Shown here: positions 53,246 to 63,745 of the stretch, in pieces
How positions within the stretch are numbered: the stretch's first letter is position 1
Layout: every line of letters begins with the position of its first letter
Assembly (NCBI RefSeq): GCF_000771405.1
Contig: NZ_JDUI01000012.1
Coordinates: 1 to 64,000, forward strand
Reading direction: 5' to 3'
DNA: 64,000 nucleotides
Source of the DNA: Bifidobacterium pullorum DSM 20433
Lineage (GTDB): Bacteria > Actinomycetota > Actinomycetes > Actinomycetales > Bifidobacteriaceae
The notes under the pieces: model-generated
The model's database searches: none
What the model was told of the DNA's origin: nothing
Seen by the model: only the letters and a program-made list of their open reading frames with translations
Program-made: the position numbers and the translations under genes

Positions 53246-53362
53246 TGTGGATAGAAAAACCCGAGTTATCCACATTTTGGGGATAACTCTGTGGATAGAG
53301 ATATGAGTTATCCACAATATGGGGATAACTATGTGCATAACTTGGGGATAACTCGGGGATAA
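53246..53362. repeat. Cluster of DnaA-box-like 9-mers
   Basis: Two perfect TTATCCACA boxes (53266-53274, 53308-53316) and about seven close variants in inverse orientation lie within 117 bases: TGTGGATAG at 53246 and 53290, TGGGGATAA at 53278, 53320 and 53343, TGTGCATAA at 53332 and CGGGGATAA at 53354. AGTTATCC and GGATAACT form two inverted pairs. The cluster lies between the LytTR operon and the MATE gene. dnaA and dnaN are not in the window. Confidence 0.75.
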
Positions 53363-53652
53363 CCCCACAGACATGAGACCTCGATTTGCCTAATCGAAGC
53401 AACCGTGGTAAATGCAAGCAACCGCCTCGTTCGCGCCATTCGCGCATCATCATTCGCACACGTCACCACGTTCGTTTCGGCAAGCCGAGCCAAAACCGCG
53501 GCCCACACCCAGGCCATCGGCCCAACACCCGCATACCAGTCATACCTTTCCGCACCGCACTCGCCATTCCGCATCACCCGGCCCGTCCCACCGTCCCGCA
53601 CCATCCCCACCGTTCCGCACCATCCGGTCAGTCCGGTAGGTAGAATCACCTC

Positions 53653-54993
53653 GTGCCACGAACGAATCCCGCCGACGCCCGCGCCATCAACCGCCAGATC
53701 CTGACCCTCGCCATCCCCACCTTCGGCCAGCTCATCGCCGAGCCCGCGTTCGTGCTCATCGACACGGCCATCGTCGGCCACATCGGCGACACGGCGCTGG
53801 CGGGGCTCTCGATCGGTTCCACCATCCTGCTCACCGTGGTCGGCCTGTGCATATTCCTGGCCTACAGCACCACCAGCCAGGTCGGGCATCTGATCGGCGC
53901 GGGGCGGCGGCGCGAAGGTCTCGAAGCCGGCATCGACGGCCTGTGGCTGGCACTGATCATCGGCGTTGCGGCGTCCCTCGTTCTGTTCCTGACCGCCGAA
54001 CCGCTGTGCTGGGCCGTGGGCGCGCGCGACGCCGTGCTGGACAACGCCACGGCCTACCTGCGCGCCGTGGTGTTCGGTATGCCCGGAATGCTGCTGGTGT
54101 ACGCGGCGAACGGCATCTTCCGCGGCCTGCAGAAGGTTCGCGTCACATTGATGGCGGCGGTGTGCGGTGCGGTGGTCAACACGGTGCTCGATGTGCTGTT
54201 CGTGTTCGGATTCGGCTGGGGCGTGGCGGGATCCGGTGTGGCCACCCTGGTCGCCCAGTGGTTCATGGGCGTGTTCCTGGTGGTGCCGGCACTGCTGTGG
54301 GCACGGGCGGACGGTGCGGACTGGCGGCCGCGCCTGCACGGTATCCTCGGCAGTGCGGGCGACGGTGCCGTACTTTTCGTGCGCACGCTGGCCCTGCGCG
54401 TGTGCATGGTGGCCACCGTCATGCTGGCCACGTCGATGGGTACGCAGGTGCTGGCCGCCTATCAGTCGGTGAATTCGTGCTGGAATTTCGTCATCAACAT
54501 GTTGGACGCCATCGGCATCGCCGGCCAGGCGCTGGTGGCCACCGAACTCGGCGCAGGACACCGCGATCGCGCGCAACGGATGACGCGCGCCGCCGGCCAT
54601 GCAGGGCTGATGGGCGGCGCGGCGATCGGAGCGGCCCTGATCGTGGCCGGCTTCGCCGCCGCACCGCTGTTCTCCCCGACGCCCGACGTGCAGCGGCTCA
54701 TCACGGTGGGCATGGTGGTGTTGGCGGTGTTCCTGCCGCTGGGCGGATGGATGTGGGCGATCGACGGCATCCTGATCGGCGCGGGCGACTACCGGTATCT
54801 GGCGGTCGGATGCATCGTCACGGCGGCGGTATACCTGCCGGTTCTGTGGGCGATCCGCTGCGTCAATGACACGTTGCTCCCCAGTGATGCGATGCGGATG
54901 GCGGTGCTCTGGGCCGTCATCAACCTGCTCTTCGTCGGCGTGCGCGCCATCTTCAACGGCGCACGCATCTGCACCGACCGCTGGATGCGCTAA
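53653..54993 (+). CDS. MATE-family efflux transporter
   Basis: 446 residues starting with GTG. Twelve hydrophobic segments; the pattern LTLAIPTFGQLIAEPAFVLIDTAIVGHIGDTALAG at the start is the DinF-type MATE N-terminus, and LVYAANGIFRGLQKVRVTL belongs to the first half. It exports organic cations or drugs in exchange for sodium or protons. The ribosome site is weak. It is convergent with glnD, with a long palindrome between them. Confidence 0.93.
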   Translation: MPRTNPADARAINRQILTLAIPTFGQLIAEPAFVLIDTAIVGHIGDTALAGLSIGSTILLTVVGLCIFLAYSTTSQVGHLIGAGRRREGLEAGIDGLWLALIIGVAASLVLFLTAEPLCWAVGARDAVLDNATAYLRAVVFGMPGMLLVYAANGIFRGLQKVRVTLMAAVCGAVVNTVLDVLFVFGFGWGVAGSGVATLVAQWFMGVFLVVPALLWARADGADWRPRLHGILGSAGDGAVLFVRTLALRVCMVATVMLATSMGTQVLAAYQSVNSCWNFVINMLDAIGIAGQALVATELGAGHRDRAQRMTRAAGHAGLMGGAAIGAALIVAGFAAAPLFSPTPDVQRLITVGMVVLAVFLPLGGWMWAIDGILIGAGDYRYLAVGCIVTAAVYLPVLWAIRCVNDTLLPSDAMRMAVLWAVINLLFVGVRAIFNGARICTDRWMR

Positions 54994-55008
54994 CACACCC
55001 GGTTTCCA

Positions 55009-55164
55009 CGGACTCTGACACAACGTGACTCTGATACAACGTGACCATGATCTATCGAGGCTTTATCGCCTCACAAAAAAGCTTGGAATATCGCCATTCC
55101 CCATAATGTGTCACGGTCACGATAGATCAGAGTCACGATGTGTCACGGTCACGATATGTCACGG
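55009..55164. repeat. Dispersed intergenic palindrome, copy 3
   Basis: The left arm (from GGACTCTGACACAACGTGAC) and the right arm (units CGATAGATCAGAGTCACGATG and TGTCACGGTCACGAT) pair imperfectly over about 40 bases. The core has GGAATATCGCCATTCCC, like GGAATACCGCCATTCCC in copy 1. ATAGATCAG.GTCACGATG is shared with copy 1. The stop codon of glnD overlaps the right end of this element. Confidence 0.75.
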
Positions 55165-57087
55165 TCACATCAGGAAACGGCGGGCGGCGGCAAGCATGAT
55201 GCGGGCGGTGGATTCCCGCCACGGCGACCATCCGTACCGCTTCGTGATCGTCTCGTCGGAGGTCGCGCCCAACGACGAGCCATCGGCGCGGGTCAGGTCG
55301 AACAGCATGTCCAGCATCACCGGGTCGCATCCCACCCGTTCCGCCAGTTCGGCACCGGTGGCCGGGTCGTTCGGGTCTCGACCCGTGGCGAACTCCGACA
55401 GCGTCAGATGCTCGCGCACCAGCAGCGCGGCCATGCCGACCACGTGCCCGTCGAATCCCATACGGCGCAGGATCACCGGCACATGGCGCGCGCCTTCGGC
55501 CGCATGATCGCGCACACCGGGGCGCTTGCCGATGTCATGCAGCAATCCCGCCAACAGCAGCGCGGTGTAATGCTCGTCGTCGTATTGTTCCGACAACCCC
55601 GGCGCCGATACATCCGACGGGACCATACCGATCGGGGCCGTGATGCCGGAACCCGTGCCGACGCCACGGAGGCCGCCACGGCCGTCGGGACGCCCGCCGC
55701 CACGTCCCAGGCGCGCGACGACCTGGATCATATGCTGGTCGATGGTGTACCGGTGCGCGGCCGAAGCGCTTGGACGGTTGCGGACACCCAGCCATTCGGG
55801 CATCCACCGCCCCGGAATGCCGACATAGTCCAGCCGCTCCCACACCTCCGGCAAAGCCGCGCCGCAGGACAGCAGCCGGATGAGCAGTGCACGGGATTCC
55901 CCGTCCCAGCCGGAATCACCGAGCGGGCAACGCGTCAGATTCGTCAACGTCACGGGGTTGATCGGCAGTCCCGACTCGCCGGAGGCCACCGCCACGCGCA
56001 ACGGCAAGGTCGTATCCGCCGAGAGATCCACGCCGGGAGCCAGCGCGATCTCCCCCTCATGCCGGACCACGCCGGGCGCCACCGCGTCGAACTTCGGCGC
56101 TTCGCGACGTCCGGCCGCACGCGGCTGGAGCATCTGGAAGAACGCAAACCGCGTCCGGTCGTGGACCAGCGAGCGCCGCGCACGCGACGCGGTATCCAGA
56201 TAGGCGAACGACACCGTGCGCCCCAATCGGGCGATCATCGTCATCAGGTCGTCGATGGAGGCGGCGGCGCGCTCGTCTTCAGGCAACGTGGGATCCGCCA
56301 GGCCGAGCATCGCGGCGACCCTGGGCTGGTAGGCGGTCAGCAGCAGGTTCGTATCCCGCCCGGACGCCAGATGGATGCAGTCGCGGACGTCAAGCAGCCG
56401 TTCGACGGCATCGTCGTACCGGCCATGCGGACGGTCGGCCAGCCAGGACGCGGCCAGGGCCGACACGAGCACCGTATCGCGCAGTCCGCCGTGCGCCTCC
56501 TTGATATTCGGCTGGTTGAGATAGGACATGCGGCCGGACTCCGCCAGTCGCGCCTGCGCCGAGTCGAGCAGTTCGGGCAGTCTCCGGCGCGCCGCCTTGC
56601 GCCAGCGTTCGATAATCGACGAGGCCGCGTCCTCTATCAGTTCCGTATCGCCCGCGATCGGCCGGACCTCCAGCCAGCCGACGGCCGCCGGCAGATCGTG
56701 GTCCGTCACCGCCTCGCACTGGGTGCGGGAGCGCACGGCATGATCGAGGTCCAGACCGCTGTCCCACAGCGGATACCACAGCAGGTCCGCCAGTTCGGCG
56801 ATCTGGCGCGAATCCAGCGTATGCCCGTCGTGGATGAGCACCAGGTCCAGGTCCGAACACGGACCGATCTGCCCGCGGGACAGGGACCCGGTGGCGGCCA
56901 ATCCCACGCCGCGGTCCGGCACCACGAACGACGTCGCCCCGCACGCCTCATCCCACAATCCGCGCAAGCAGTCCACAGCCAACACGGTGCGGGCGTGCCG
57001 CTTGTCCGCTCCGTCACGGTAGACGCCGTCCCCGTCCGGGGCGCTCAATGCCAGCAAACGGGTCTTCAAACCATCCACGGCGCTCAT
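55165..57087 (-). CDS. glnD: PII uridylyltransferase/uridylyl-removing enzyme GlnD without ACT domains
   Basis: 640 residues from the ATG at 57087 (GAGGAG upstream). The nucleotidyltransferase motif is GLAATGSLSRGQIGPCSDLDLVL, and the HD motif LLHDIGKRPGVRDHAAEG lies near residue 535. The protein ends about 75 residues past that motif. GlnD normally has two C-terminal ACT domains that sense glutamine and is 800-900 residues; these are absent. The stop codon falls within a palindromic repeat. It should modify Tyr51 of the neighbouring PII protein. Confidence 0.9.
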   Translation of the reverse strand: MSAVDGLKTRLLALSAPDGDGVYRDGADKRHARTVLAVDCLRGLWDEACGATSFVVPDRGVGLAATGSLSRGQIGPCSDLDLVLIHDGHTLDSRQIAELADLLWYPLWDSGLDLDHAVRSRTQCEAVTDHDLPAAVGWLEVRPIAGDTELIEDAASSIIERWRKAARRRLPELLDSAQARLAESGRMSYLNQPNIKEAHGGLRDTVLVSALAASWLADRPHGRYDDAVERLLDVRDCIHLASGRDTNLLLTAYQPRVAAMLGLADPTLPEDERAAASIDDLMTMIARLGRTVSFAYLDTASRARRSLVHDRTRFAFFQMLQPRAAGRREAPKFDAVAPGVVRHEGEIALAPGVDLSADTTLPLRVAVASGESGLPINPVTLTNLTRCPLGDSGWDGESRALLIRLLSCGAALPEVWERLDYVGIPGRWMPEWLGVRNRPSASAAHRYTIDQHMIQVVARLGRGGGRPDGRGGLRGVGTGSGITAPIGMVPSDVSAPGLSEQYDDEHYTALLLAGLLHDIGKRPGVRDHAAEGARHVPVILRRMGFDGHVVGMAALLVREHLTLSEFATGRDPNDPATGAELAERVGCDPVMLDMLFDLTRADGSSLGATSDETITKRYGWSPWRESTARIMLAAARRFLM

Positions 57088-57285
57088 ATCAAACTCCTCA
57101 TCGCTCCCCGTCACCAACACCGACCGGAAGGGGCGCACGGCCCGGAACCGATCGAGACGTGGCCAGTCTCCCCACGCTGCGCACGACCCGCGCCGCACGC
57201 GGATCGCGATACGCCATAGACAGCGGGTCCCCGCACACCGTCGGCGTGAGGGGACCCGCAATGGAACGCTTCCGAACGGACCACG

Positions 57286-58909
<1,624 letters not shown>

Positions 58910-59265
58910 TTGCCTACCTCCCTCTCTTGGTTTCGTTCGACTGCCCAAGCGCCGTCCGGCGCGGGCCGTTTCCGTCGGTTGTTCACGGGGAACGCCGACG
59001 TCCGGTATCAAACGTCCGTTCGATGTGCAATGCGTTACGCCGTATTTCCGTACGGTTACGCATCGGAGGGGAGGAAGGTGCCCGGAACGGGCGCGTTCAG
59101 GGCCAAGACGGGGGAGGATGACGCGGCATGCCGCCGTTTGCGGCGATTGTTGCGACTATGTGACGACGTCGCCCGCCGCATCCCACGCCACGTCCGCGAT
59201 GCGGACATATGACGGGTTGCGGCGGGCGACGGGAACGTTGCGGGACGACTCCGGCGACGTGGGTG
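58910..59265. other. Intergenic region between ftsY and amtB
   Basis: About 356 bases that should hold the amtB promoter. I see no strong hexamer pair, no classic GlnR or AmtR site and no riboswitch fold that I can identify. GC-rich inverted segments (GCCCGCCGCA against TGCGGCGGGC, about 59169-59227) lie near the ftsY end and may form its terminator. Confidence 0.45.
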
Positions 59266-60495
59266 TCAGGCGAGGATGCCGTCGACGAAGCCCTCCGGAT
59301 CGAAGGGGGCCAGATCGTCGGGGCCTTCTCCCAGACCGACCAGTTTGACCGGGACGCCGAGCTCCTTCTGCACGGACACGACGATGCCGCCCTTGGCCGA
59401 ACCGTCGAGCTTGGAAAGCACCACGCCGGTGATGCCGATCGCCTCGGCGAACACCTTGGCCTGGGTCATGCCGTTCTGGCCGGTGGTGGCGTCGAGCACA
59501 AGCAGCACCTCGTCGACGGGCAGGTTCTTCTCCGTCACGCGGCGGATCTTGCCCAGCTCATCCATCAGGTTGGCCTTGTTCTGCAGTCGGCCGGCGGTAT
59601 CGATGATGAGCACGTCGGCGTTCTCCTCCTTCGCGCGGGCGGAGGCCTCGAAGGCCACCGAGGCCGGATCGGCGCCGTCCTTGTCCGAGCGGACCACGGG
59701 CACGCCGACCTTGGCGCCCCACGTCTCCAGCTGATCGGCGGCGGCGGCGCGGAACGTGTCGGCCGCGCCCATCACCACCTGCTTGCCGTCGGCCACGAAC
59801 AGGCGGGCGAGCTTGCCGGCGGTCGTGGTCTTGCCCGTGCCGTTCACGCCGACCATGATGATGACGGACGGCGTGCTCGCGTCCTCCTTGTTCGCGTTGA
59901 GACGGCGGTCCATGCCCGGGCCGACCAGGTCGAGCAGCTTGGAGCGCAGGGCCTCGCGCACCTGCGCCGGATCGGAGGTGCCGGTGATGCGCGAGTCGGT
60001 GCGCAGCTCGTCCACCAGCTGCGCGGAGGCCTCGGCGCCGACGTCGGCCAGCAGCAGCGTATCCTCCACATCCTCCCAATCGGCTTCGGACAGGTTGTCC
60101 TTGGCCAGGATGTTGAACAGGGCCTTGCCGAAGGGGTTGGAGGATTTGGCGAGTTTGGCGCGCAGACGCTCGATGCGGGAGCGTGCGCCCTCGGGCTTGT
60201 CGAGCGCGGGCTTGGCGGGGGCGGCCGGCACCGCGGCGGCGGTCGCGACCGACACGGCGGAGTCCGCAGGTGCAGCGGTTCCGGCGCGTGCGACGACTTC
60301 CGGTTCCGCGGTTTCGGATGAGGCCTGTTCATGACCGGTCGACGGCTGCCCGCCGGCGGAGGCGGCCACGGTCGATGCCTGTTCCTGCGGCGACGGCCGG
60401 TCCGCGGATTTGCGGGAATGCAGATACCACACGATCGCGATGATCGCGATGACGACAACGGCGGCGACAATGCCGATAATCACATTCGGTTCCAT
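59266..60495 (-). CDS. ftsY: Signal recognition particle receptor FtsY
   Basis: 409 residues. An N-terminal membrane helix (IIGIVAAVVVIAIIAIVWYLH) and an acidic, Ala-rich linker of about 65 residues precede the NG domain. G motifs: GVNGTGKTTTAGKLA, DTFRAAAADQL, DTAGR and LSKLDGSAKGG. The C-terminal motif is GLGEGPDDLAPFDPEGFVDGIL. It receives SRP-ribosome complexes at the membrane. The membrane anchor is common in actinobacterial FtsY. Confidence 0.97.
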   Translation of the reverse strand: MEPNVIIGIVAAVVVIAIIAIVWYLHSRKSADRPSPQEQASTVAASAGGQPSTGHEQASSETAEPEVVARAGTAAPADSAVSVATAAAVPAAPAKPALDKPEGARSRIERLRAKLAKSSNPFGKALFNILAKDNLSEADWEDVEDTLLLADVGAEASAQLVDELRTDSRITGTSDPAQVREALRSKLLDLVGPGMDRRLNANKEDASTPSVIIMVGVNGTGKTTTAGKLARLFVADGKQVVMGAADTFRAAAADQLETWGAKVGVPVVRSDKDGADPASVAFEASARAKEENADVLIIDTAGRLQNKANLMDELGKIRRVTEKNLPVDEVLLVLDATTGQNGMTQAKVFAEAIGITGVVLSKLDGSAKGGIVVSVQKELGVPVKLVGLGEGPDDLAPFDPEGFVDGILA

Positions 60496-60596
60496 GCCAT
60501 CAAGCCTAAAAACCGCAACGGACAGGGCGGATTCGCATCGCGCCTCGCATCGGCCGCGCCCCGCCCCTCGGCAGACGTCCGCCTACACTGGTGCCT

Positions 60597-61385
60597 ATGG
60601 CCAACACCTCTCGTATGACGTCGCTGCAGCGGCGCGAGCAACTCATCCGCATCGGACGGTCGCTGTTCGCGACCAAGGGGTTCGAGGCGGTCAGCGTGGA
60701 GGAGATCGCGGCAAGCGCCAAGGTGTCCAAACCGATCGTCTACGAGCATTTCGGAGGCAAGGAAGGCCTGTACGCGGTGGTGGTCGACCGTGAGATGCGG
60801 GCGCTGACCGAAGCGTTGTCGTCCGCGCTGACCGGACCCTCCGACCATCCGCGGCAGATTGTGGAGCGCACGGCGTTGGCGCTGCTCACCTACATCGAGG
60901 AGAACGCCGAAGGATTCCAGGTGCTGGTGCGGGATTCGCCCTCCACCGACCCCGCCGGCTCGTTCAGTTCGCTGCTGGGCGAGGTCAGCATGAAGGTCGA
61001 GGAATTGCTCGCCGTCTCGTTCAAACAGCGGAAACTGCCGACCAAGGGCGTGCCGTACTATGCGCAGATGCTCGTGGGCATGACCGTGTTCACCGGGCAG
61101 TACTGGGCGGACCAGCGCAAGGTGGGCAAGGAGCAGCTGGCCGCGCACATCGTCAACCTGGCCTGGCACGGCCTGTCGCGGTTGGAAGCCAAGCCGACGC
61201 TGCTGTTCGAGGGGGCCAAGGCCAAGCGCGCCCATTCCTCGGCCGCGGCATTGCCGGCGGCGCACACCGTCATCACCGTCACGGCGGCGGATGACATTCC
61301 GTCCGAAGCGGGCGCGACGGCCGACGACACGGAGCCGGACATCGCGGCGGGGCCCGACGGGGCGACGGCCGCGGCTACGCGGTAA
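60597..61385 (+). CDS. TetR-family transcriptional regulator
   Basis: 262 residues from the ATG at 60597. The N-terminal helix-turn-helix reads REQLIRIGRSLFATKGFEAVSVEEIAASAKVSKPIVYEHFGGKEGLYAVVVD. The C-terminal Ala/Thr-rich tail (about 50 residues) is disordered. TACACT at 60584-60589, seven bases before the ATG and without a ribosome site, hints at a leaderless transcript. It is divergent from ftsY; a target gene cannot be named. Confidence 0.9.
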   Translation: MANTSRMTSLQRREQLIRIGRSLFATKGFEAVSVEEIAASAKVSKPIVYEHFGGKEGLYAVVVDREMRALTEALSSALTGPSDHPRQIVERTALALLTYIEENAEGFQVLVRDSPSTDPAGSFSSLLGEVSMKVEELLAVSFKQRKLPTKGVPYYAQMLVGMTVFTGQYWADQRKVGKEQLAAHIVNLAWHGLSRLEAKPTLLFEGAKAKRAHSSAAALPAAHTVITVTAADDIPSEAGATADDTEPDIAAGPDGATAAATR

Positions 61386-61561
61386 CGCCCGGCACAGACG
61401 TCGCCGCCATCCCCTAGGGGAACAACCCGGGTCTTCCCGCCGTCGATTCAGGTGTGGATTCCTTGTCCGGACGAGCATATCGGCAGGCGAAGTGCTACGT
61501 TGGAATACAGCAGAGAACCGAAGGGCCTTGTGGGCCAACCGACCAAGGAACACCGAGCATT

Positions 61562-62599
61562 ATGGAGCAGAAGACCGCCAAAACCATCACTTTCGTAGTG
61601 CCTGCGTACAACATGGAGACCTACCTCGGCCGGTGCATCGAGTCGCTGGTCACACCGCAGCGCAACGACGACATCGAGGTCCTGATCGTGGACGACGGGT
61701 CCTCCGACAACACCCCGCAGATCGCCGACACGTATGAGCAGCGATATCCCGGCATCGTGCGCGCCATCCACCAGGAGAACAAGGGGCACGGCGGCGCGGT
61801 GAACACCGGCGTGGCCGAGGCGAGCGGCGTGTACGTCAAGGTGGTGGACTCCGACGACTGGATCGGCGCGGAGGCGCTCGAACGGGTGATGGAGACGCTG
61901 CGCACGCAGGTGGCCGGCGGCGCGCCGATCGATCTGCTCGTCACCGACTACGTGTACGACAAGGTCGGCAAACGAGTCAAGCATGTGGTCGATTTCAAGC
62001 ATGTGATGAAGCCGAACCGTGTGCTGACCTGGGATGATCTCGGCCGCTTCGGCGTGGCGCAGTACATGATCATGCACACGCTGACCTTCCGCACCGAGGT
62101 CGTGCGCGCCTCCGGCATGCAGCTGCCGGAGCACACGTTCTACGTGGACTTCATCTACTCGTACCATCCGTTCCCGTGGGTCAAGACGCTGATGTACCTT
62201 GACGTGCCGTTCTACCACTACTTCATCGGCCGTGAGGGGCAGAGCGTGCAGACCGACGTGATGATCCGCCGCGTCGATCAGCTGCAGCTGGTCAACCGCT
62301 GCATGCTGGCGGCCACGCCGGAACGCGGCACCGTGCCGGATGGCCTGTACCGGTACATGATTCACTTCCTGGCCATCGAGAGCTCGGTGACCAGCGTGTT
62401 CCTGATCCTGTCCCGCAAGCCGGAGAGCTACAAGATCAAGGATGAGCTGTGGGAGAACATCCGCCGCACCTCGCCGACGATCTACCACGATGTGCGGCGC
62501 AAGCTGATCTCGCGGGCGCTGAACCTGCGGGGCCCGGTCGGACGCTGGATGATCCGCGTCGGCTACCATGTGGCGAACCTGGTCGTCGGATTCAACTGA
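61562..62599 (+). CDS. Family 2 glycosyltransferase
   Basis: 345 residues from the ATG at 61562. GT2 motifs: TFVVPAYNMETYLGRCIESL, VLIVDDGSSDNTPQIAD and the DXD-type VVDSDDWIG. No membrane helices, so a soluble or peripheral enzyme using a nucleotide sugar. The C-terminal half (YVDFIYSYHPFPWVKTLMYLDVPFYHY) is typical of GT2 enzymes involved in cell-surface polysaccharides. No other polysaccharide genes are next to it. Substrates unknown. Confidence 0.92.
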   Translation: MEQKTAKTITFVVPAYNMETYLGRCIESLVTPQRNDDIEVLIVDDGSSDNTPQIADTYEQRYPGIVRAIHQENKGHGGAVNTGVAEASGVYVKVVDSDDWIGAEALERVMETLRTQVAGGAPIDLLVTDYVYDKVGKRVKHVVDFKHVMKPNRVLTWDDLGRFGVAQYMIMHTLTFRTEVVRASGMQLPEHTFYVDFIYSYHPFPWVKTLMYLDVPFYHYFIGREGQSVQTDVMIRRVDQLQLVNRCMLAATPERGTVPDGLYRYMIHFLAIESSVTSVFLILSRKPESYKIKDELWENIRRTSPTIYHDVRRKLISRALNLRGPVGRWMIRVGYHVANLVVGFN

Positions 62600-62641
62600 T
62601 CCGACGACGGACGACGTCCGCCACCCGTACCACGCCAGCGG

Positions 62642-62671
62642 TTGCGCGCTTGGCCAATAGCGTTGTATACT
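62642..62671 (+). promoter_or_regulatory. Promoter of tRNA-Lys
   Basis: TTGCGC (62642-62647) and TATACT (62666-62671) are 18 bases apart, 11 bases before the tRNA. The -10 box is close to consensus. Confidence 0.7.
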
Positions 62672-62682
62672 GTGAGTTTGTT

Positions 62683-62758
62683 GCCCCTCTAGCTCAACGG
62701 TTAGAGCAGCGTCCTTTTAAGTCGTGGGTTGTGGGTTCGAATCCCACGGGGGGTACCA
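62683..62758 (+). tRNA. tRNA-Lys(TTT)
   Basis: Acceptor stem GCCCCTC against GGGGGGT (two G-U pairs), D arm GCTC/GAGC, anticodon loop CTTTTAA with anticodon TTT, T arm GTGGG-TTCGAAT-CCCAC and encoded CCA. The anticodon stem has one T-T mismatch in my alignment. Confidence 0.92.
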
Positions 62759-62763
62759 TCATC

Positions 62764-62793
62764 GGAGAGTCCGTCGGAAACGGCGGACTCTCC
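62764..62793 (+). terminator. Hairpin behind tRNA-Lys
   Basis: GGAGAGTCCG (62764-62773) and CGGACTCTCC (62784-62793) form a 10-bp stem directly after the tRNA; the T tract is poor. Confidence 0.65.
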
Positions 62794-62983
62794 GCATACT
62801 TCAGGGGTGATGTCGTCCCACGCAATCTTTCTCCGACCTAATCTCCACACGTCGCCCACCTGAAATACACCTTCTGTTCACCCGCGCGTAACCGTCGTTC
62901 CTTATGGTGAAGCCACTCGGCACCGCCGATATCCGACTGCAACCGCAGCCTTCGGATCGACCGCCTACCCAATGGAGTGTACA

Positions 62984-63589
62984 ATGAGCGCGCAATCCTC
63001 GATTCGCCATAAAACCACCGTAGCCTTGGCAGCCATTGCCCTTTTGTTCGGGCTGTCTTCCTGCGACGCACCGGACGTAGACGACGATATTGTCCCGCAG
63101 CAGAACACCTCGGAAAACGGCGGCGCGAACAATCGCGACGACGACGCCGACGACCGCAATGACGATGCCGACGACCGCAATGACGACGTCAATGACGACA
63201 TGGACGACGGTCCAGGCGATGACGACGCCGACGACCGCAATGACGATGCCGACGACCGCAATGACGACGTCAATGACGACATGGACGACGGTCCAGGCGA
63301 TGACGACGCCGACGACCGCAATGACGATGCCGACGACCGCAATGACGACGTCAATGACGACATGGACGACGGTCCAGGCGATGACGACGCCGACGACCGC
63401 AATGACGATGCCGACGACCGCAATGACGACGTCAATGACGACATGGACGACGGTCCAGGCGATGACGACGCCGACGACAACGACGACCGGGATGATCTCG
63501 ACGACGACAACGACGATGACCGGGATGATCTCGACGACGACAACGACGATGGTCCGGACGACGACAACGACGACGGTCCGGACGATTGA
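62984..63589 (+). CDS. Asp-rich repetitive lipoprotein
   Basis: 201 residues from the ATG at 62984 (GGAG 8 bases upstream, so preferred over the ATG at 62972). A lipoprotein signal ends at LSSC. Nearly all of the mature protein is Asp and Asn in a 27-residue unit containing DDADDRN, DDVNDDM and DDGPGD, repeated four times, then shorter DRDDLDDDNDD units. Charge is strongly negative. Such sequences can bind calcium or act as extended spacers on the surface; function is not known. It follows tRNA-Lys. Confidence 0.8.
   Translation: MSAQSSIRHKTTVALAAIALLFGLSSCDAPDVDDDIVPQQNTSENGGANNRDDDADDRNDDADDRNDDVNDDMDDGPGDDDADDRNDDADDRNDDVNDDMDDGPGDDDADDRNDDADDRNDDVNDDMDDGPGDDDADDRNDDADDRNDDVNDDMDDGPGDDDADDNDDRDDLDDDNDDDRDDLDDDNDDGPDDDNDDGPDD
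63140..63463 (+). repeat. Four tandem 81-base repeats in the lipoprotein gene
   Basis: Units begin at 63140, 63221, 63302 and 63383 and are essentially identical, which implies recent duplication and a likely variable copy number. Each starts GACGACGCCGACGACCGCA and ends GGTCCAGGCGAT. Confidence 0.95.
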
Positions 63590-63745
63590 TCCGCGTCGGC
63601 GCCGCATGACGTCCTTCGTCACCGCTCTCCCTGCACGCCGGAGGAGTCAAACAAACCGTACGGGAACGAATCCCACAACCATGACCCGCCACACACGAAC
63701 GCCGGAAGAACCACAAAGTCTTCGCCCCAGCCGCAGCCAAAAGGC

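Noticed and set aside
53246..53362. Chromosomal oriC
   Set aside because: The boxes are suggestive, but dnaA, dnaN, recF and rpmH are not adjacent and no clear AT-rich unwinding element is visible; reported only as a DnaA-box cluster.
53329..55023. 564-codon minus-strand frame opposite the MATE gene
   Set aside because: His/Gln/Arg-rich antisense shadow without domains; the MATE reading is convincing.
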